Shown piece after piece: positions 48,931 to 56,609 of a stretch of DNA of 56,609 nucleotides. Origin of the DNA: Micromonospora yasonensis (GTDB lineage: Bacteria > Actinomycetota > Actinomycetes > Mycobacteriales > Micromonosporaceae); NCBI RefSeq assembly GCF_026013475.1, contig NZ_JAPDPH010000020.1:1-56609 (forward strand), written 5' to 3'. The notes under the pieces are model-generated. The model was given only the letters and a program-made list of their open reading frames with translations. It was not told where the DNA came from and did not search any database. Within the stretch, counting starts at the first letter, position 1; every line of letters starts with the position of its first letter. Both the position numbers and the translations under genes were made by a program.

Positions 48931-49824
48931 ATGAGCGTTGACTGGAGTTTCGGCGGCCTGTGGCCATATGAGCCGAGGTGGCACTCGACCCCGGAGGGGC
49001 GCATACACTACATCGACGAAGGCCCTCGGGACGGCCAGCCGGTGGTGTTACTGCACGGGAATCCAACGTGGGGATTCTTGTATCGCAATTTTGTGGATCC
49101 GCTGGTCGCGGCCGGCCACCGCGTCATCGCCCCGGATTTTCTCGGCTTCGGGCGGTCCGACAAGCCAACTGACCCAGAGAACTACCGAACACTGGCGCAC
49201 GTCCGCCGGTTGAGTGGCCTGCTCGACTCGCTCGATTTGCATGGTTCCGTCCTCGTGCCGCAGGACTGGGGTGGGCTGGCGTTGGCGTGGGCCGTCGCCA
49301 ATCCTGACCGGGTGAGCAAGCTGTTCATCCTCAACACCACAATGCACAACCCCGATCATTTCGAGATTCCTTTTGCCCTCAGACTCTTTCGTCTGCCCGG
49401 GGTCGGCGAGCTCATGGTGAAGGGGCTTGGTCTCTTCCACCGGCTTTTTCTGTTCCGCATCGGGGTTGTCCATCGGGAACGGCTGACGCCGAATGTCAAG
49501 CACGCCTATCTCGCGCCGCATGTCACCTGGGGCAGCCGGACGGGCGTCCTGGTATTTCCACGGGAGATACCGGTCGGCCCGGACAGCCACGTGGCCGGTT
49601 TCACGACTCAGGTGGAGATCGGACTCGAACGCACCTTCCGGAACCATCCCGTACAGATCGTCTGGGCGATGAAGGACCCCGCCTTCACCGCAGATCTGCT
49701 CGACAAGTGGCTCAAGACCTTTCCCCAGGCCAAGGTCGTGCGGCTGGCGGACGCTGGCCACTACCTCCAGGAGGACGCCCACGAGCGCATCGTTCCGGAG
49801 TTGCTGAAGTTCCTCGCCACCTGA
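48931..49824 (+). CDS. Haloalkane-dehalogenase-like alpha/beta-hydrolase
   Basis: A 297-residue alpha/beta-hydrolase. It has 'HGNPTWGFLYR' with Asn44, a halide-stabilising position in dehalogenases; the nucleophile is Asp112 in 'PQDWGG' with Trp113 next to it, the second halide ligand; Asp249 and His277 ('ADAGHYLQED') complete a triad. An Asp nucleophile flanked by Trp is typical of haloalkane dehalogenases and not of common esterases. Substrate and true dehalogenase activity are unproven. ATG has GGGAGAG upstream. Divergent from the GMC gene. Confidence 0.85.
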   Translation: MSVDWSFGGLWPYEPRWHSTPEGRIHYIDEGPRDGQPVVLLHGNPTWGFLYRNFVDPLVAAGHRVIAPDFLGFGRSDKPTDPENYRTLAHVRRLSGLLDSLDLHGSVLVPQDWGGLALAWAVANPDRVSKLFILNTTMHNPDHFEIPFALRLFRLPGVGELMVKGLGLFHRLFLFRIGVVHRERLTPNVKHAYLAPHVTWGSRTGVLVFPREIPVGPDSHVAGFTTQVEIGLERTFRNHPVQIVWAMKDPAFTADLLDKWLKTFPQAKVVRLADAGHYLQEDAHERIVPELLKFLAT

Positions 49825-49839
49825 CCCGAGGCCGGATGC

Positions 49840-52800
49840 TCAGTGGCAGACGGACGTGAGGCGCTCGTCGTCCTTCGGCTCACCACCCGGGGCCGTGCTG
49901 AAGACGTGGCAGCCGCTCGCGACGCCGTCGACGCGCAGGTACCCGCGCTCGCGTACCGCGGGCCGCGCGCGGCCGTCGACGTACACGACGTCCGCGGTGG
50001 CGTCCCCGGCCGGGACGAAGACCGACGCGACTGTGTTGCCCGGAACGTACGCGCCGACGTCCGTACGGTCGTCATGGGTGTGGAACGCTGCGCCGATCCG
50101 GCCCTTCAGCGTCGGCAGTGTGGCGCTCGCCCAGGTGACCGACTGCGGCTGGGGACGCAGATCGAACGTGGCGTAGCCGGGTGTGGTCGGCCGGAGGCCG
50201 AACATGCCCTGCGGGATGTTGTACGCCGGCGAGGCGGCCCACGGGTGGGAGTAGGTCATGTTCGACTTCAGGGAGGCGTCCCAGGCCTCTGCCGTGGCCC
50301 CCGCTCCGTTGGCGATCATGTTGAGCCAGCTGCGCCGGCCGCTGCCGGCGAGCAACTGGTAGGCCAGGTCGGAGCGGTCGCCGTGGTAGAGCGACTCGAT
50401 GAGGAAGGCGGCGCAGTACACGCTGCACTGCATGCCGCGCGATCCGATGTAGTCGGCGGCGCGGGCCGCCTGGTCGGTGTCGGGGACGCCGAACGCGCTG
50501 GCGAAGACGCTGGCGTGAACCGCCCAGTGCTCGACCGGAGTGCGGTCGGCGTTCAGGCCGTCCCGGTAGGCGCCCTTCTCGTCGTCCCACATCAGCTCGT
50601 TCATCGCGGAGCGGATCCGCTCCCCCGTGGCGGTGAAGGAAGCAGCGTCGTCGTCGCGGCCCAGCGCCTTCGCGATATCTGCCATGTCCATGAAGCTGCG
50701 GTAGCCGATGGCGTTGATGACGGTGTTGTAGGGCCGGAAGACGAAGCCGTCCCGCTCGGACGCCGGCCAGTCGACGATGTCGCAGTCGGTCCGGCTGCCG
50801 CAGCCATCGGATCCGGTGTTCTTGCGGATCAGGCCGGTGCTGTCCTCGATCCACTGGACGGGCAGCTTGTCCCGCAGCTGGTCGTAGCCGCGCTCCAGTT
50901 GCGCGACATCGCCGGTCTGTTGATAGCTGTCGTGCATCGCCAGGATCATGTACATCGGCCACTCGGTGGGCCAGGTGCGCCGGGTGAGCAGGTAGTCGAT
51001 GGAGTAGTTGCCCAGGGACGGGTCCGAGGAGGTGAAGAAGTTGGCCATCATCTGCAGGTAGCTGTCGGCCTCGTACGGCTCGCGCTCCCGGGTCCAGGAG
51101 TCGACGTACAGGTTGTGGTTGGTCGCCTCGACGGTGTTCCGCGACAGGCGCCAGACCTTGTCGAGGGCGTCGTCGGAGGAGTCGAAGACGGCAGCGTCGA
51201 CGTCGAACGGGTAGACCTGCGCGAGGGCCGGGAAGTCCTTGGCTCCCAGACCGGTCGGCGCGCCGATCACCTCGAGGTAGCGAAACACCCGCATGCCCCA
51301 GGTCTCGACGTGCTGCGGCCCGTCGACGAGCGTCCAGCGGTCCTGGTACTGGTTGCCGGTGCGCATGGTGTAGCGGACGGCCTGCGGCGCGGAGAGCTCC
51401 TCGCCGAAGCGCAGCTCGAGGACCCTGCCGGCGTTGCCGTCCAGGTCGAGGCTCACACCGCCGAGCCAGGTCCGGCCGTAGTCCACGAAGTAGTGGCCCG
51501 GCTCCTGCTCGACGACCTCGACCGGGTACTCCAGCCGCTGCCGGACCTTGTCCGTGGGGGTGGCGACCAGCTGTGCGTACGGTGCTTTCGCCGCCGCCGG
51601 CCGCCACCCGGAGTCGTCGAAGCCGGGCTCGTCGAAGCCGGTCGGGTACGCCGCCACCTGGACGTTCTCCTTCGGGGCGGTGTAGTAGCCCGTGCCGATC
51701 GAGCCGGCCGACGGGTAGACGGCGGAGCCGTTGAGCGTGGTCCAGTCCGTTCCGGTGCCGAACGCCTGCCGCGTGCCGTCGACGTACTCCACGACCAGCT
51801 GCGCCTGGAACCGCCGGTCGCTGGCGGTCCACGCGAGCGCGCCGAGTACGTTGGCGCCACCCTGCCGGACCAACTCGGTCACGTCGAAGCCGTCGTACCG
51901 CGTCTCACCGGCGATGGACCGCGTGGGGCCCAGACCGACGAACTCGCCGTTGAGCCACAGCTTGTAGACGTACTGACGGCCGGGCTCGGGCGACGAGCCG
52001 GTCGCGAAGACGGTCGCCCAGGCGACCTCCTTGTCGGCGGTGTCGAACTCGCCGCGGAGGAAAGCCCAGTCCGTGCTGCCGAGCCCGTAGACGCAGTTCT
52101 GGCCGGTGCCGACGGTCAGCCTCCCGCCGGCCACCGTGCCGCAGGGGAAGTCCGAGCTGGCGGACTCGAAGTCGTTGGCGTAGAGCCGGCGCCCGTCGGG
52201 CGTGGTGACCGTCAGGTTGTCCCAGCTGTTGCGCTCGCTGCCGCCAGTGCGGAACCCGATGCTGCCGCGGGTGAACCGCACGTTCTCCGTGGTGTCGATG
52301 AGCCGGCCGTCGAGCCAGGTGCGGACCGTGGAGCCCGCGACCTCGATCCGGAGCCGGTAGTCGGTGTTGCGCTGGAGCGCGACGCCCAGCGGAACCGTCT
52401 TCAGCTCCTGGAAGGTGCCGTTGACCCGCTGGTGCGGCGCGAGTCGGTTGACGCCGTCCCCCCTGAGCTGCCACATGAGGTAGTTACTGGGGTCCTGCGC
52501 GTTGAACACGATGGTCGCGTTCTGCGTGGTGATCGAGAACGTCGTCTCGATCGTGTAGTCGCTCCACCGCAGCGGTGCGGGATCGGCGAGCCAGATCGGG
52601 CTGCTCTGTCCCCAGTCACCGCCGAGGGACGTGCCGAAGCCGGCCGGCTGCGACCACGGGGACACCTTCCCCGCGCCGTCCCAGGTCCGTACCCGCCATT
52701 GGTAGCGCTCGCCGCGGTCGAGGACCGGCCCGGCGTACGCCACGTTCGTGCTCTTCGGGGACGCCACCTTCCCGGAGTCCCACACGAGGTCTTTGCCGGA

Positions 52801-53073
52801 CTGCAGGCCGGAGAAGGTTTCGGCCACCTGTACCCGGTAGGCGGTCTGTTGCGCCGCTGGAACGTGCCAGCCGAGGAGCGGCGCATCGACGTCGTCGACG
52901 TCCGCCGGCTCGGAACGCTGCTCGACCGTGAGCGCCGACGGAAAAGCGTTGCCGGGCGCGGCGTCGCTCCGCTGCGCGATGGGCACCGCGCTGACGACGG
53001 CGAGCGCGACGGTCAGCGCGAGGCTCAGTGCCCGAGTGGCCAGGCGCGGGCGGGAGGCGTGCGTCAGGAACAT
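49840..53073 (-). CDS. Secreted alpha-L-rhamnosidase, GH78
   Basis: A 1077-residue exported enzyme. It has a signal peptide (about 1-38), an N-terminal Ig-like domain ('YRVQVAETFSGLQSGKDLVW', typical of Bac_rhamnosid_N), a beta-sandwich module, and an (alpha/alpha)6 barrel. The catalytic motif region is 'DSWTREREPYEADSYLQMM', the GH78 'D-x-TRE-x--x--D' pattern with acidic residues for general acid and base. It removes terminal L-rhamnose from plant or cell-wall glycans outside the cell. Extra residues at 160-350 look like a concanavalin-type sandwich. ATG preceded by GAGGGG. It is regulated from a clear promoter with a LacI-type operator. Confidence 0.92.
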   Translation of the reverse strand: MFLTHASRPRLATRALSLALTVALAVVSAVPIAQRSDAAPGNAFPSALTVEQRSEPADVDDVDAPLLGWHVPAAQQTAYRVQVAETFSGLQSGKDLVWDSGKVASPKSTNVAYAGPVLDRGERYQWRVRTWDGAGKVSPWSQPAGFGTSLGGDWGQSSPIWLADPAPLRWSDYTIETTFSITTQNATIVFNAQDPSNYLMWQLRGDGVNRLAPHQRVNGTFQELKTVPLGVALQRNTDYRLRIEVAGSTVRTWLDGRLIDTTENVRFTRGSIGFRTGGSERNSWDNLTVTTPDGRRLYANDFESASSDFPCGTVAGGRLTVGTGQNCVYGLGSTDWAFLRGEFDTADKEVAWATVFATGSSPEPGRQYVYKLWLNGEFVGLGPTRSIAGETRYDGFDVTELVRQGGANVLGALAWTASDRRFQAQLVVEYVDGTRQAFGTGTDWTTLNGSAVYPSAGSIGTGYYTAPKENVQVAAYPTGFDEPGFDDSGWRPAAAKAPYAQLVATPTDKVRQRLEYPVEVVEQEPGHYFVDYGRTWLGGVSLDLDGNAGRVLELRFGEELSAPQAVRYTMRTGNQYQDRWTLVDGPQHVETWGMRVFRYLEVIGAPTGLGAKDFPALAQVYPFDVDAAVFDSSDDALDKVWRLSRNTVEATNHNLYVDSWTREREPYEADSYLQMMANFFTSSDPSLGNYSIDYLLTRRTWPTEWPMYMILAMHDSYQQTGDVAQLERGYDQLRDKLPVQWIEDSTGLIRKNTGSDGCGSRTDCDIVDWPASERDGFVFRPYNTVINAIGYRSFMDMADIAKALGRDDDAASFTATGERIRSAMNELMWDDEKGAYRDGLNADRTPVEHWAVHASVFASAFGVPDTDQAARAADYIGSRGMQCSVYCAAFLIESLYHGDRSDLAYQLLAGSGRRSWLNMIANGAGATAEAWDASLKSNMTYSHPWAASPAYNIPQGMFGLRPTTPGYATFDLRPQPQSVTWASATLPTLKGRIGAAFHTHDDRTDVGAYVPGNTVASVFVPAGDATADVVYVDGRARPAVRERGYLRVDGVASGCHVFSTAPGGEPKDDERLTSVCH

Positions 53074-53088
53074 CTGCGTCCCCTCTAT

Positions 53089-53100
53089 TGAAACGTTACA
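53089..53100. promoter_or_regulatory. LacI-type operator TGAAACGTTACA
   Basis: A nearly perfect 12-base palindrome (core AACGTT, one mismatch from TGAAACGTTTCA), the typical form for LacI-family repressors. It lies between the -10 box and the ribosome site of the rhamnosidase gene, where a bound repressor would block initiation or early elongation. Confidence 0.65.
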
Positions 53101-53106
53101 GCGGGG

Positions 53107-53135
53107 ATGCTAACGGTCAGTGACCTGCGTCACAA
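53107..53135 (-). promoter_or_regulatory. Promoter of the rhamnosidase gene
   Basis: On the minus strand TTGTGA (53130-53135), exactly 17 bases, TAGCAT (53107-53112). The LacI-type operator follows six bases downstream. The ATG is at 53073. Confidence 0.65.
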
Positions 53136-53185
53136 GATTGTGGCCGGATGCGGCCACCCGGCGCGGAGTCTCAGTTGCCCCCGAC

Positions 53186-53914
53186 TCACAGCCCGTCCAG
53201 CCGATGCCACATCCCCACCCGTACCGGCACGCCAGGAGACGCGTGCAGGACGGGATCGCCGACGGGCGCCACCAGTCCCGCCCCCGTAACCAGGTCCTGC
53301 TCCAACCGCAGTAGCTCGGTCCGGCGCAGCGGCCACTCCGGGTGTTCCACCTCGGCGGTGGCGAGTTGGCCGGCGATAACCGTGAACAGGCGGTACCGGG
53401 CGGTGAGGAAGTGGGCCAAGTCGTCGCGCTCCGCCTCATCGAGGGGCGGGCCCGGCCTGACATCGGCGTCGCACCGCAGCCGTCGCGGGCTGGGCCAGCG
53501 GCGCCGACAGCGATAGGCGACCTGCTTGTCGGTGAGCCGTACCGCCATGTCCGACCAGAAGTAGGGCAACCGATAGCCCGACCGGGCGGCCAGGACCGCA
53601 GGCAGCCGCGCCGCGTCCAACGACAGGAACCAGATCCCACTGCGGCCTCGCCGGTCACGGACGTACGTGCGAACGTTGGTTTCGGGAAACTCCGACAACC
53701 ACGGTACGGCCGGCAGCGCCGGCGCCCGGAGCCCCTGCATGAGGAACGGCGTCAGCCCGACCCAGGCTGATCCGTCAAAGGTCTCCACCGCGAGCCCAGG
53801 CGGCAGCATCGACTGCAGTGCCGAGGGCGGATAGCGCCAATGGATGAACGTTATCCAACTCCACCGGTGATACATCACCGGTCGGCTCACCCTCGGCGGC
53901 GGTGGAGCCCTCAC
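53186..53914 (-). CDS. DUF2071 (YqjF-like) protein
   Basis: A 242-residue protein with the DUF2071 order: 'WSWITFIHWRYPPSALQSML', 'PPGLAVETFDGSAWVGLTPF', 'SEFPETNVRTYVRDRRGRSG', 'GIWFLSLDAA'. It is a cytoplasmic fold of acetoacetate-decarboxylase-like shape and unknown function. The GTG at 53914 has a long purine-rich ribosome site (GGGAGGGAAAGGG). It ends 51 bases before the rhamnosidase promoter. It is transcribed alone. Confidence 0.9.
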   Translation of the reverse strand: MRAPPPPRVSRPVMYHRWSWITFIHWRYPPSALQSMLPPGLAVETFDGSAWVGLTPFLMQGLRAPALPAVPWLSEFPETNVRTYVRDRRGRSGIWFLSLDAARLPAVLAARSGYRLPYFWSDMAVRLTDKQVAYRCRRRWPSPRRLRCDADVRPGPPLDEAERDDLAHFLTARYRLFTVIAGQLATAEVEHPEWPLRRTELLRLEQDLVTGAGLVAPVGDPVLHASPGVPVRVGMWHRLDGL

Positions 53915-54300
53915 CGGCCCTTTCCCTCCCCGCGCTGATCACCTGCGGGTCGCCCGCAGCAACCCTCCACGCCTGGTCGCATACCCCCGGCGGGCCGATC
54001 CGCACCGGCTCTCCGCTCGGACCTGACGTCAAACCCAGAACGGCACGGCACCGAAGCGTCGTACCCCGCTTTGGACCGTCGCCGCGTCGCGCCCTGGCCG
54101 GGGTCTGCCGCGTTGCCCTCAACCGCTAAAGGTTATACCATTCTGCCAGCCCGCAGCTCGAAGGCAACACCTGCACCCGTAACCGCGTCGGGACGCCAGC
54201 GCTCGCGAGCCCGCCCGCGCCGCGCCGGTGCTACGTCTCGGAGCGGTCTGGGCGTCCACGGAGGCGCTGGAGAGAACTACACCGAGAACCGGAGGACCCC
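53915..54300. other. Intergenic region before the bicupin gene
   Basis: 386 bases without a credible gene. A short hairpin TGCGGG-TCG-CCCGCA lies near 53950. An AT-rich stretch with TATACC (near 54133, inside GGTTATACC) may be the -10 of the bicupin promoter, giving a leader of about 160 bases. GGAGG precedes the bicupin ATG. Confidence 0.5.
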
Positions 54301-55329
54301 ATGGGCAAGAAGGGCCGCGTCTTCGTACGCGGGTTGACATCGGAAACGTACGGCCTCGGCCAGTTCCGGCGCCAGCAGCTGGCGGTCGAGCGCGTGCGCG
54401 ACGACAGCGTCGTCGTGGACGACGCGAAGGTCGCCCACTCCGGCGACAGCGCGCAAAGCCGTACGTGGTGGCGGATCGGCCCGGGCGACGAGGACTTCCT
54501 CACCCAGACGATCCAGGTGCACTTCGTCGAGCTGCCCGCGGAGTCGTCGAACCACGGGCACGGCCACCAGAACGAGGCCGCCTTCTACATCCTCGAGGGC
54601 CGCGGGTACGAGATCCACGATGACCAGCGCTACGACTGGAACAAGGACGATCTGGTCTTCGTGCACACCGACTCGGTGCACCGCCACTTCAACCCCTACT
54701 CCGAGCGCGCCGTGGCGCTCGTCGTCAAGGCGAAGTGCACCTGGATGTTCATGGGGCTCATCCAGCAGGGCCGGTCGGGTCCGGTCGAGAACGAGGAGCG
54801 GTTCGGACCGCGCGAGGACTGGTCGCGGATCTGGACGCCGGGCGTGCTCGAGCGGAAGAAGGTGATCTCTCCGTCGGACACGAACTGGGAGGACACGCCG
54901 CTCGGACGGGTCCGGGTCATGTCGTCGCCGGAGCGGACTGACGCCCGGATCTTCAGCGTGGACGCCTTCGAACTCGACATTCCCGCCGGTGGGCACAGCG
55001 GCAAGTACTGGAAGATGGCCGACGAGGTGTACTACGTCCTCGACGGCGAGGGCTACGCCCTGCAGTGGGAGGTCGAGGCGGAGATCGCGGAGCGGTACTA
55101 CGCCCGGATCGCGGTCGAACCCACCCGCCACGAGATCAAGCAGGGCGACACCCTGTACGTCCCGCAGAACCACGTGTGCCAGATCTTCGCCGCCGACGGA
55201 ACGCCGATGCGGCTGTTCAACGCGCAGAACCGGGTCTTCAAGCACCTCGGGTACGACACCGTGCACTACTTCGAGCCGGCCTCCGAGCGGGAGCCGGACG
55301 CCGGCCAACTGACCAGCGCCTCGGTCTGA
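54301..55329 (+). CDS. Bicupin, gentisate-dioxygenase-like
   Basis: A 342-residue protein with two cupin domains. The first has 'SNHGHGHQNEAAFYILEGRG' with metal-type histidines and a Glu; the second has 'GGHSGKYWKMADEVYYVLDG' with fewer histidines and 'VPQNHVCQIF'. Gentisate/salicylate 1,2-dioxygenases and related ring-cleaving or sugar-acid bicupins have this architecture. Unequal metal ligands suggest that only the first domain is active. The ATG has GGAGG. The next gene is an MFS transporter 10 bases away, so uptake and metabolism of an aromatic or acid are possible. Confidence 0.83.
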   Translation: MGKKGRVFVRGLTSETYGLGQFRRQQLAVERVRDDSVVVDDAKVAHSGDSAQSRTWWRIGPGDEDFLTQTIQVHFVELPAESSNHGHGHQNEAAFYILEGRGYEIHDDQRYDWNKDDLVFVHTDSVHRHFNPYSERAVALVVKAKCTWMFMGLIQQGRSGPVENEERFGPREDWSRIWTPGVLERKKVISPSDTNWEDTPLGRVRVMSSPERTDARIFSVDAFELDIPAGGHSGKYWKMADEVYYVLDGEGYALQWEVEAEIAERYYARIAVEPTRHEIKQGDTLYVPQNHVCQIFAADGTPMRLFNAQNRVFKHLGYDTVHYFEPASEREPDAGQLTSASV

Positions 55330-55338
55330 CCGCGACCC

Positions 55339-56523
55339 GTGTGGTCGGTGCCGGCCGCACGGCGCATCGCGCGCCGGCGCCCCTCGCGCGACAGCATCGC
55401 GTCGGCGGGGGGCGCCGCGGTCTTCTCCTGCTCACTCGGCATCGCCACCGTGGCGCTGCCGCTGTTGGCGCTGCGCTCCGGCTACTCGCCGGTCGAGGTC
55501 GGGGTGCTCACGGCCATCTCGGCGGTCGCCCAGATGGCGACCCGGCTCCTGCTGGGCGCCGCGATGCGCCTGGTCGGCGACTGGGTCCTCGTCCTCGCCG
55601 CCGCAGCTACCCTCTGCCTCTCCAACGGCCTGCTCGTCGGGTCGACCGCACTCCTTCCGTTCGCGCTCGCCGAACTGCTCCAGGGCATCGCGCGGGCGTG
55701 TTTCTGGACCGGTAGTCAGACGCACGTCGTGCGCGGTGACGCACCTGCCGTGGGCGGGCTCGCGATGATCAACTTTGTGTCCAGCCTCGGACTGCTCGCC
55801 GGACCGGTCGTGGCCGGGCTGTTGGTGGAGCGTTCGCCGCAGACCGCGCTCGGGGTGGGCTCGATCATCGCCGCCGTCGCCGTCGTCCCAGCGCTGGGTC
55901 TTGACCGGCTACCGCCGTTCCGCCCGCCGGCCGACCGCCCCCCGGGTCGGATCTGGCGCCGCTCCGGTGTGGACGTGGGGTGCTGGGCCGGGGTGAGCGC
56001 GGGCGCGTGGCGGGCCCTGCTCTCCAGCTACGTGCCGGTGGCGCTGGATCTCGCCCGGCAGTCCGGCTCCACCATCGGCGTGCTCGTATCGGTCGCCAAC
56101 GGCGCCTCGGTCGTCGGCTCGATTCTCGTCGCGCGGGTGAGCGGCGACCGGGTGACGCGCTCCTTCGTGCTCGGCACGCTCGCCACCGGAGGCGCCACCG
56201 GGCTGGTGGCCCTGGCTGCCGGCAACCCGTGGGCCGCCGGCGCGCTGCTCGCGGTGTCCGGGCTCGGAGCGGGCGTACTACAGACCATCGGCCCTGCCAT
56301 CGCCGCAGACTCGGTGCACGCCGAGGAGCGCGGTGATGCGATCGCGGTGGCCGGAACGTTTCGGGCGGCCGCGTTGTTCGCCGCGCCGCTGGCCGTCGCC
56401 GCCGCGGTCGCGGTCATCCCACTCACCGTCGCGATGGGGTTGGCCGGTGGCCTCATCGCCGCCAGCGCCGCCGCCGTCCGCGTGCGGTCCCCCGTCCGCT
56501 CTCCATCTGGAGGCCCCCCGTGA
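55339..56523 (+). CDS. MFS transporter
   Basis: A 394-residue membrane protein with about twelve helices and the short loops of the major facilitator family ('GYSPVEVGVLTAISAVAQMA', 'GDWVLVLAAAATL'). Both halves are of similar length; no long central loop beyond the 'PPFRPPADRPPGRIWRR' linker. The role (import or export) cannot be read. It starts 10 bases after the bicupin gene and its TGA overlaps the GTG of the next, incomplete gene, so a multi-gene operon runs off the window. A GTG at 55348 could be the start. Confidence 0.85.
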   Translation: MWSVPAARRIARRRPSRDSIASAGGAAVFSCSLGIATVALPLLALRSGYSPVEVGVLTAISAVAQMATRLLLGAAMRLVGDWVLVLAAAATLCLSNGLLVGSTALLPFALAELLQGIARACFWTGSQTHVVRGDAPAVGGLAMINFVSSLGLLAGPVVAGLLVERSPQTALGVGSIIAAVAVVPALGLDRLPPFRPPADRPPGRIWRRSGVDVGCWAGVSAGAWRALLSSYVPVALDLARQSGSTIGVLVSVANGASVVGSILVARVSGDRVTRSFVLGTLATGGATGLVALAAGNPWAAGALLAVSGLGAGVLQTIGPAIAADSVHAEERGDAIAVAGTFRAAALFAAPLAVAAAVAVIPLTVAMGLAGGLIAASAAAVRVRSPVRSPSGGPP

Positions 56524-56609
56524 GAATGTCGCTGTCGTCCACGTCCACGCGGACCTTTCTGATCTGGCCGCTGGCCGTCGGCGTCGAGCAGGCGTTGAGC
56601 CGCCGGCGG
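56520..56609 (+). CDS. Start of a further operon gene, cut by the window end
   Basis: GTG at 56520 overlaps the MFS stop (GTGA). Thirty codons are visible ('STRTFLIWPLAVGVEQALSR'); an ATG at 56526 is also possible. There is too little sequence to assign a family. The overlap shows that it belongs to the bicupin-MFS operon. Confidence 0.6.
   Translation, partial: MRMSLSSTSTRTFLIWPLAVGVEQALSRRR

Noticed and set aside
49843..53091. Open frame of over 1000 codons on the plus strand opposite the rhamnosidase gene
   Set aside because: It is a mirror of the GH78 gene caused by high GC; no motif, no ribosome site, and the minus-strand protein is clearly real.
1..56609. CRISPR arrays, tRNA/rRNA genes, insertion sequences, prophage or plasmid origin
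   Set aside because: No regularly spaced repeats, no cloverleaf or rRNA segments, and no transposase, integrase or replication gene were recognised.

Overview
The window is about 56.6 kb of very GC-rich DNA. It shows frequent GTG starts, GTGA/ATGA stop-start overlaps, leaderless-type promoters and terminators without U-tracts. Together with the gene content (BTAD regulator, DUF574 methyltransferase, DUF3558-like lipoprotein, ABC importer without its own ATPase) this points to an actinomycete, most likely Micromonosporaceae. The family-level guess is inference. I see no tRNA, rRNA, CRISPR array, prophage or intact insertion sequence.

Layout. 0-9.6 kb: PH-like membrane protein, secreted GH5 cellulase with ricin-B module, PAS-GGDEF-EAL protein behind a DUF574 methyltransferase, a sortase-type surface protein, small hypotheticals, MarR, a LacI remnant and a DUF4260-like membrane protein. 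9.6-23.4 kb: the main point of interest, a sugar or sulfosugar catabolic island. 23.4-31 kb: alpha/beta hydrolase, decayed TetR and isochorismatase fragments, hemerythrin, an unassigned secreted glycosidase-like protein, alkaline phosphatase. 30.4-35.8 kb: ChrB-N-like protein, P-type ATPase, membrane-anchored multicopper oxidase, probably metal handling. 35.9-41.5 kb: acyl-CoA ligase, DUF4345, carboxymuconolactone decarboxylase + cupin + zinc alcohol dehydrogenase, with a divergent XRE regulator. 41.5-46.6 kb: three lipoproteins, a BTAD/TPR regulator and a coupled 58-residue membrane protein. 46.8-56.6 kb: GMC oxidoreductase and haloalkane-dehalogenase-like hydrolase (divergent), GH78 alpha-L-rhamnosidase with a clear promoter and LacI-type operator, DUF2071, a bicupin and an MFS transporter.

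The island has a leftward arm (YihT-like aldolase, TSUP exporter, two DUF202 proteins), a DeoR regulator, and a rightward run of ten tightly packed genes: enolase-superfamily dehydratase, aldehyde dehydrogenase, PfkA-family kinase, ABC binding protein and two permeases, zinc dehydrogenase, DUF2090 aldolase, GntR regulator, second zinc dehydrogenase. The YihT-like protein resembles E. coli 6-deoxy-6-sulfofructose-1-phosphate aldolase in long blocks. With a PFK able to see sulfofructose as a fructose-6-phosphate mimic, a GabD-like dehydrogenase for sulfolactaldehyde and an anion exporter, the lower half of a sulfo-EMP pathway can be drawn. However, no sulfoquinovosidase or sulfoquinovose isomerase is visible, and the dehydratase, two dehydrogenases and second aldolase do not belong to described sulfo-EMP clusters. 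I read it as a possibly undescribed hybrid pathway whose substrate is unknown.
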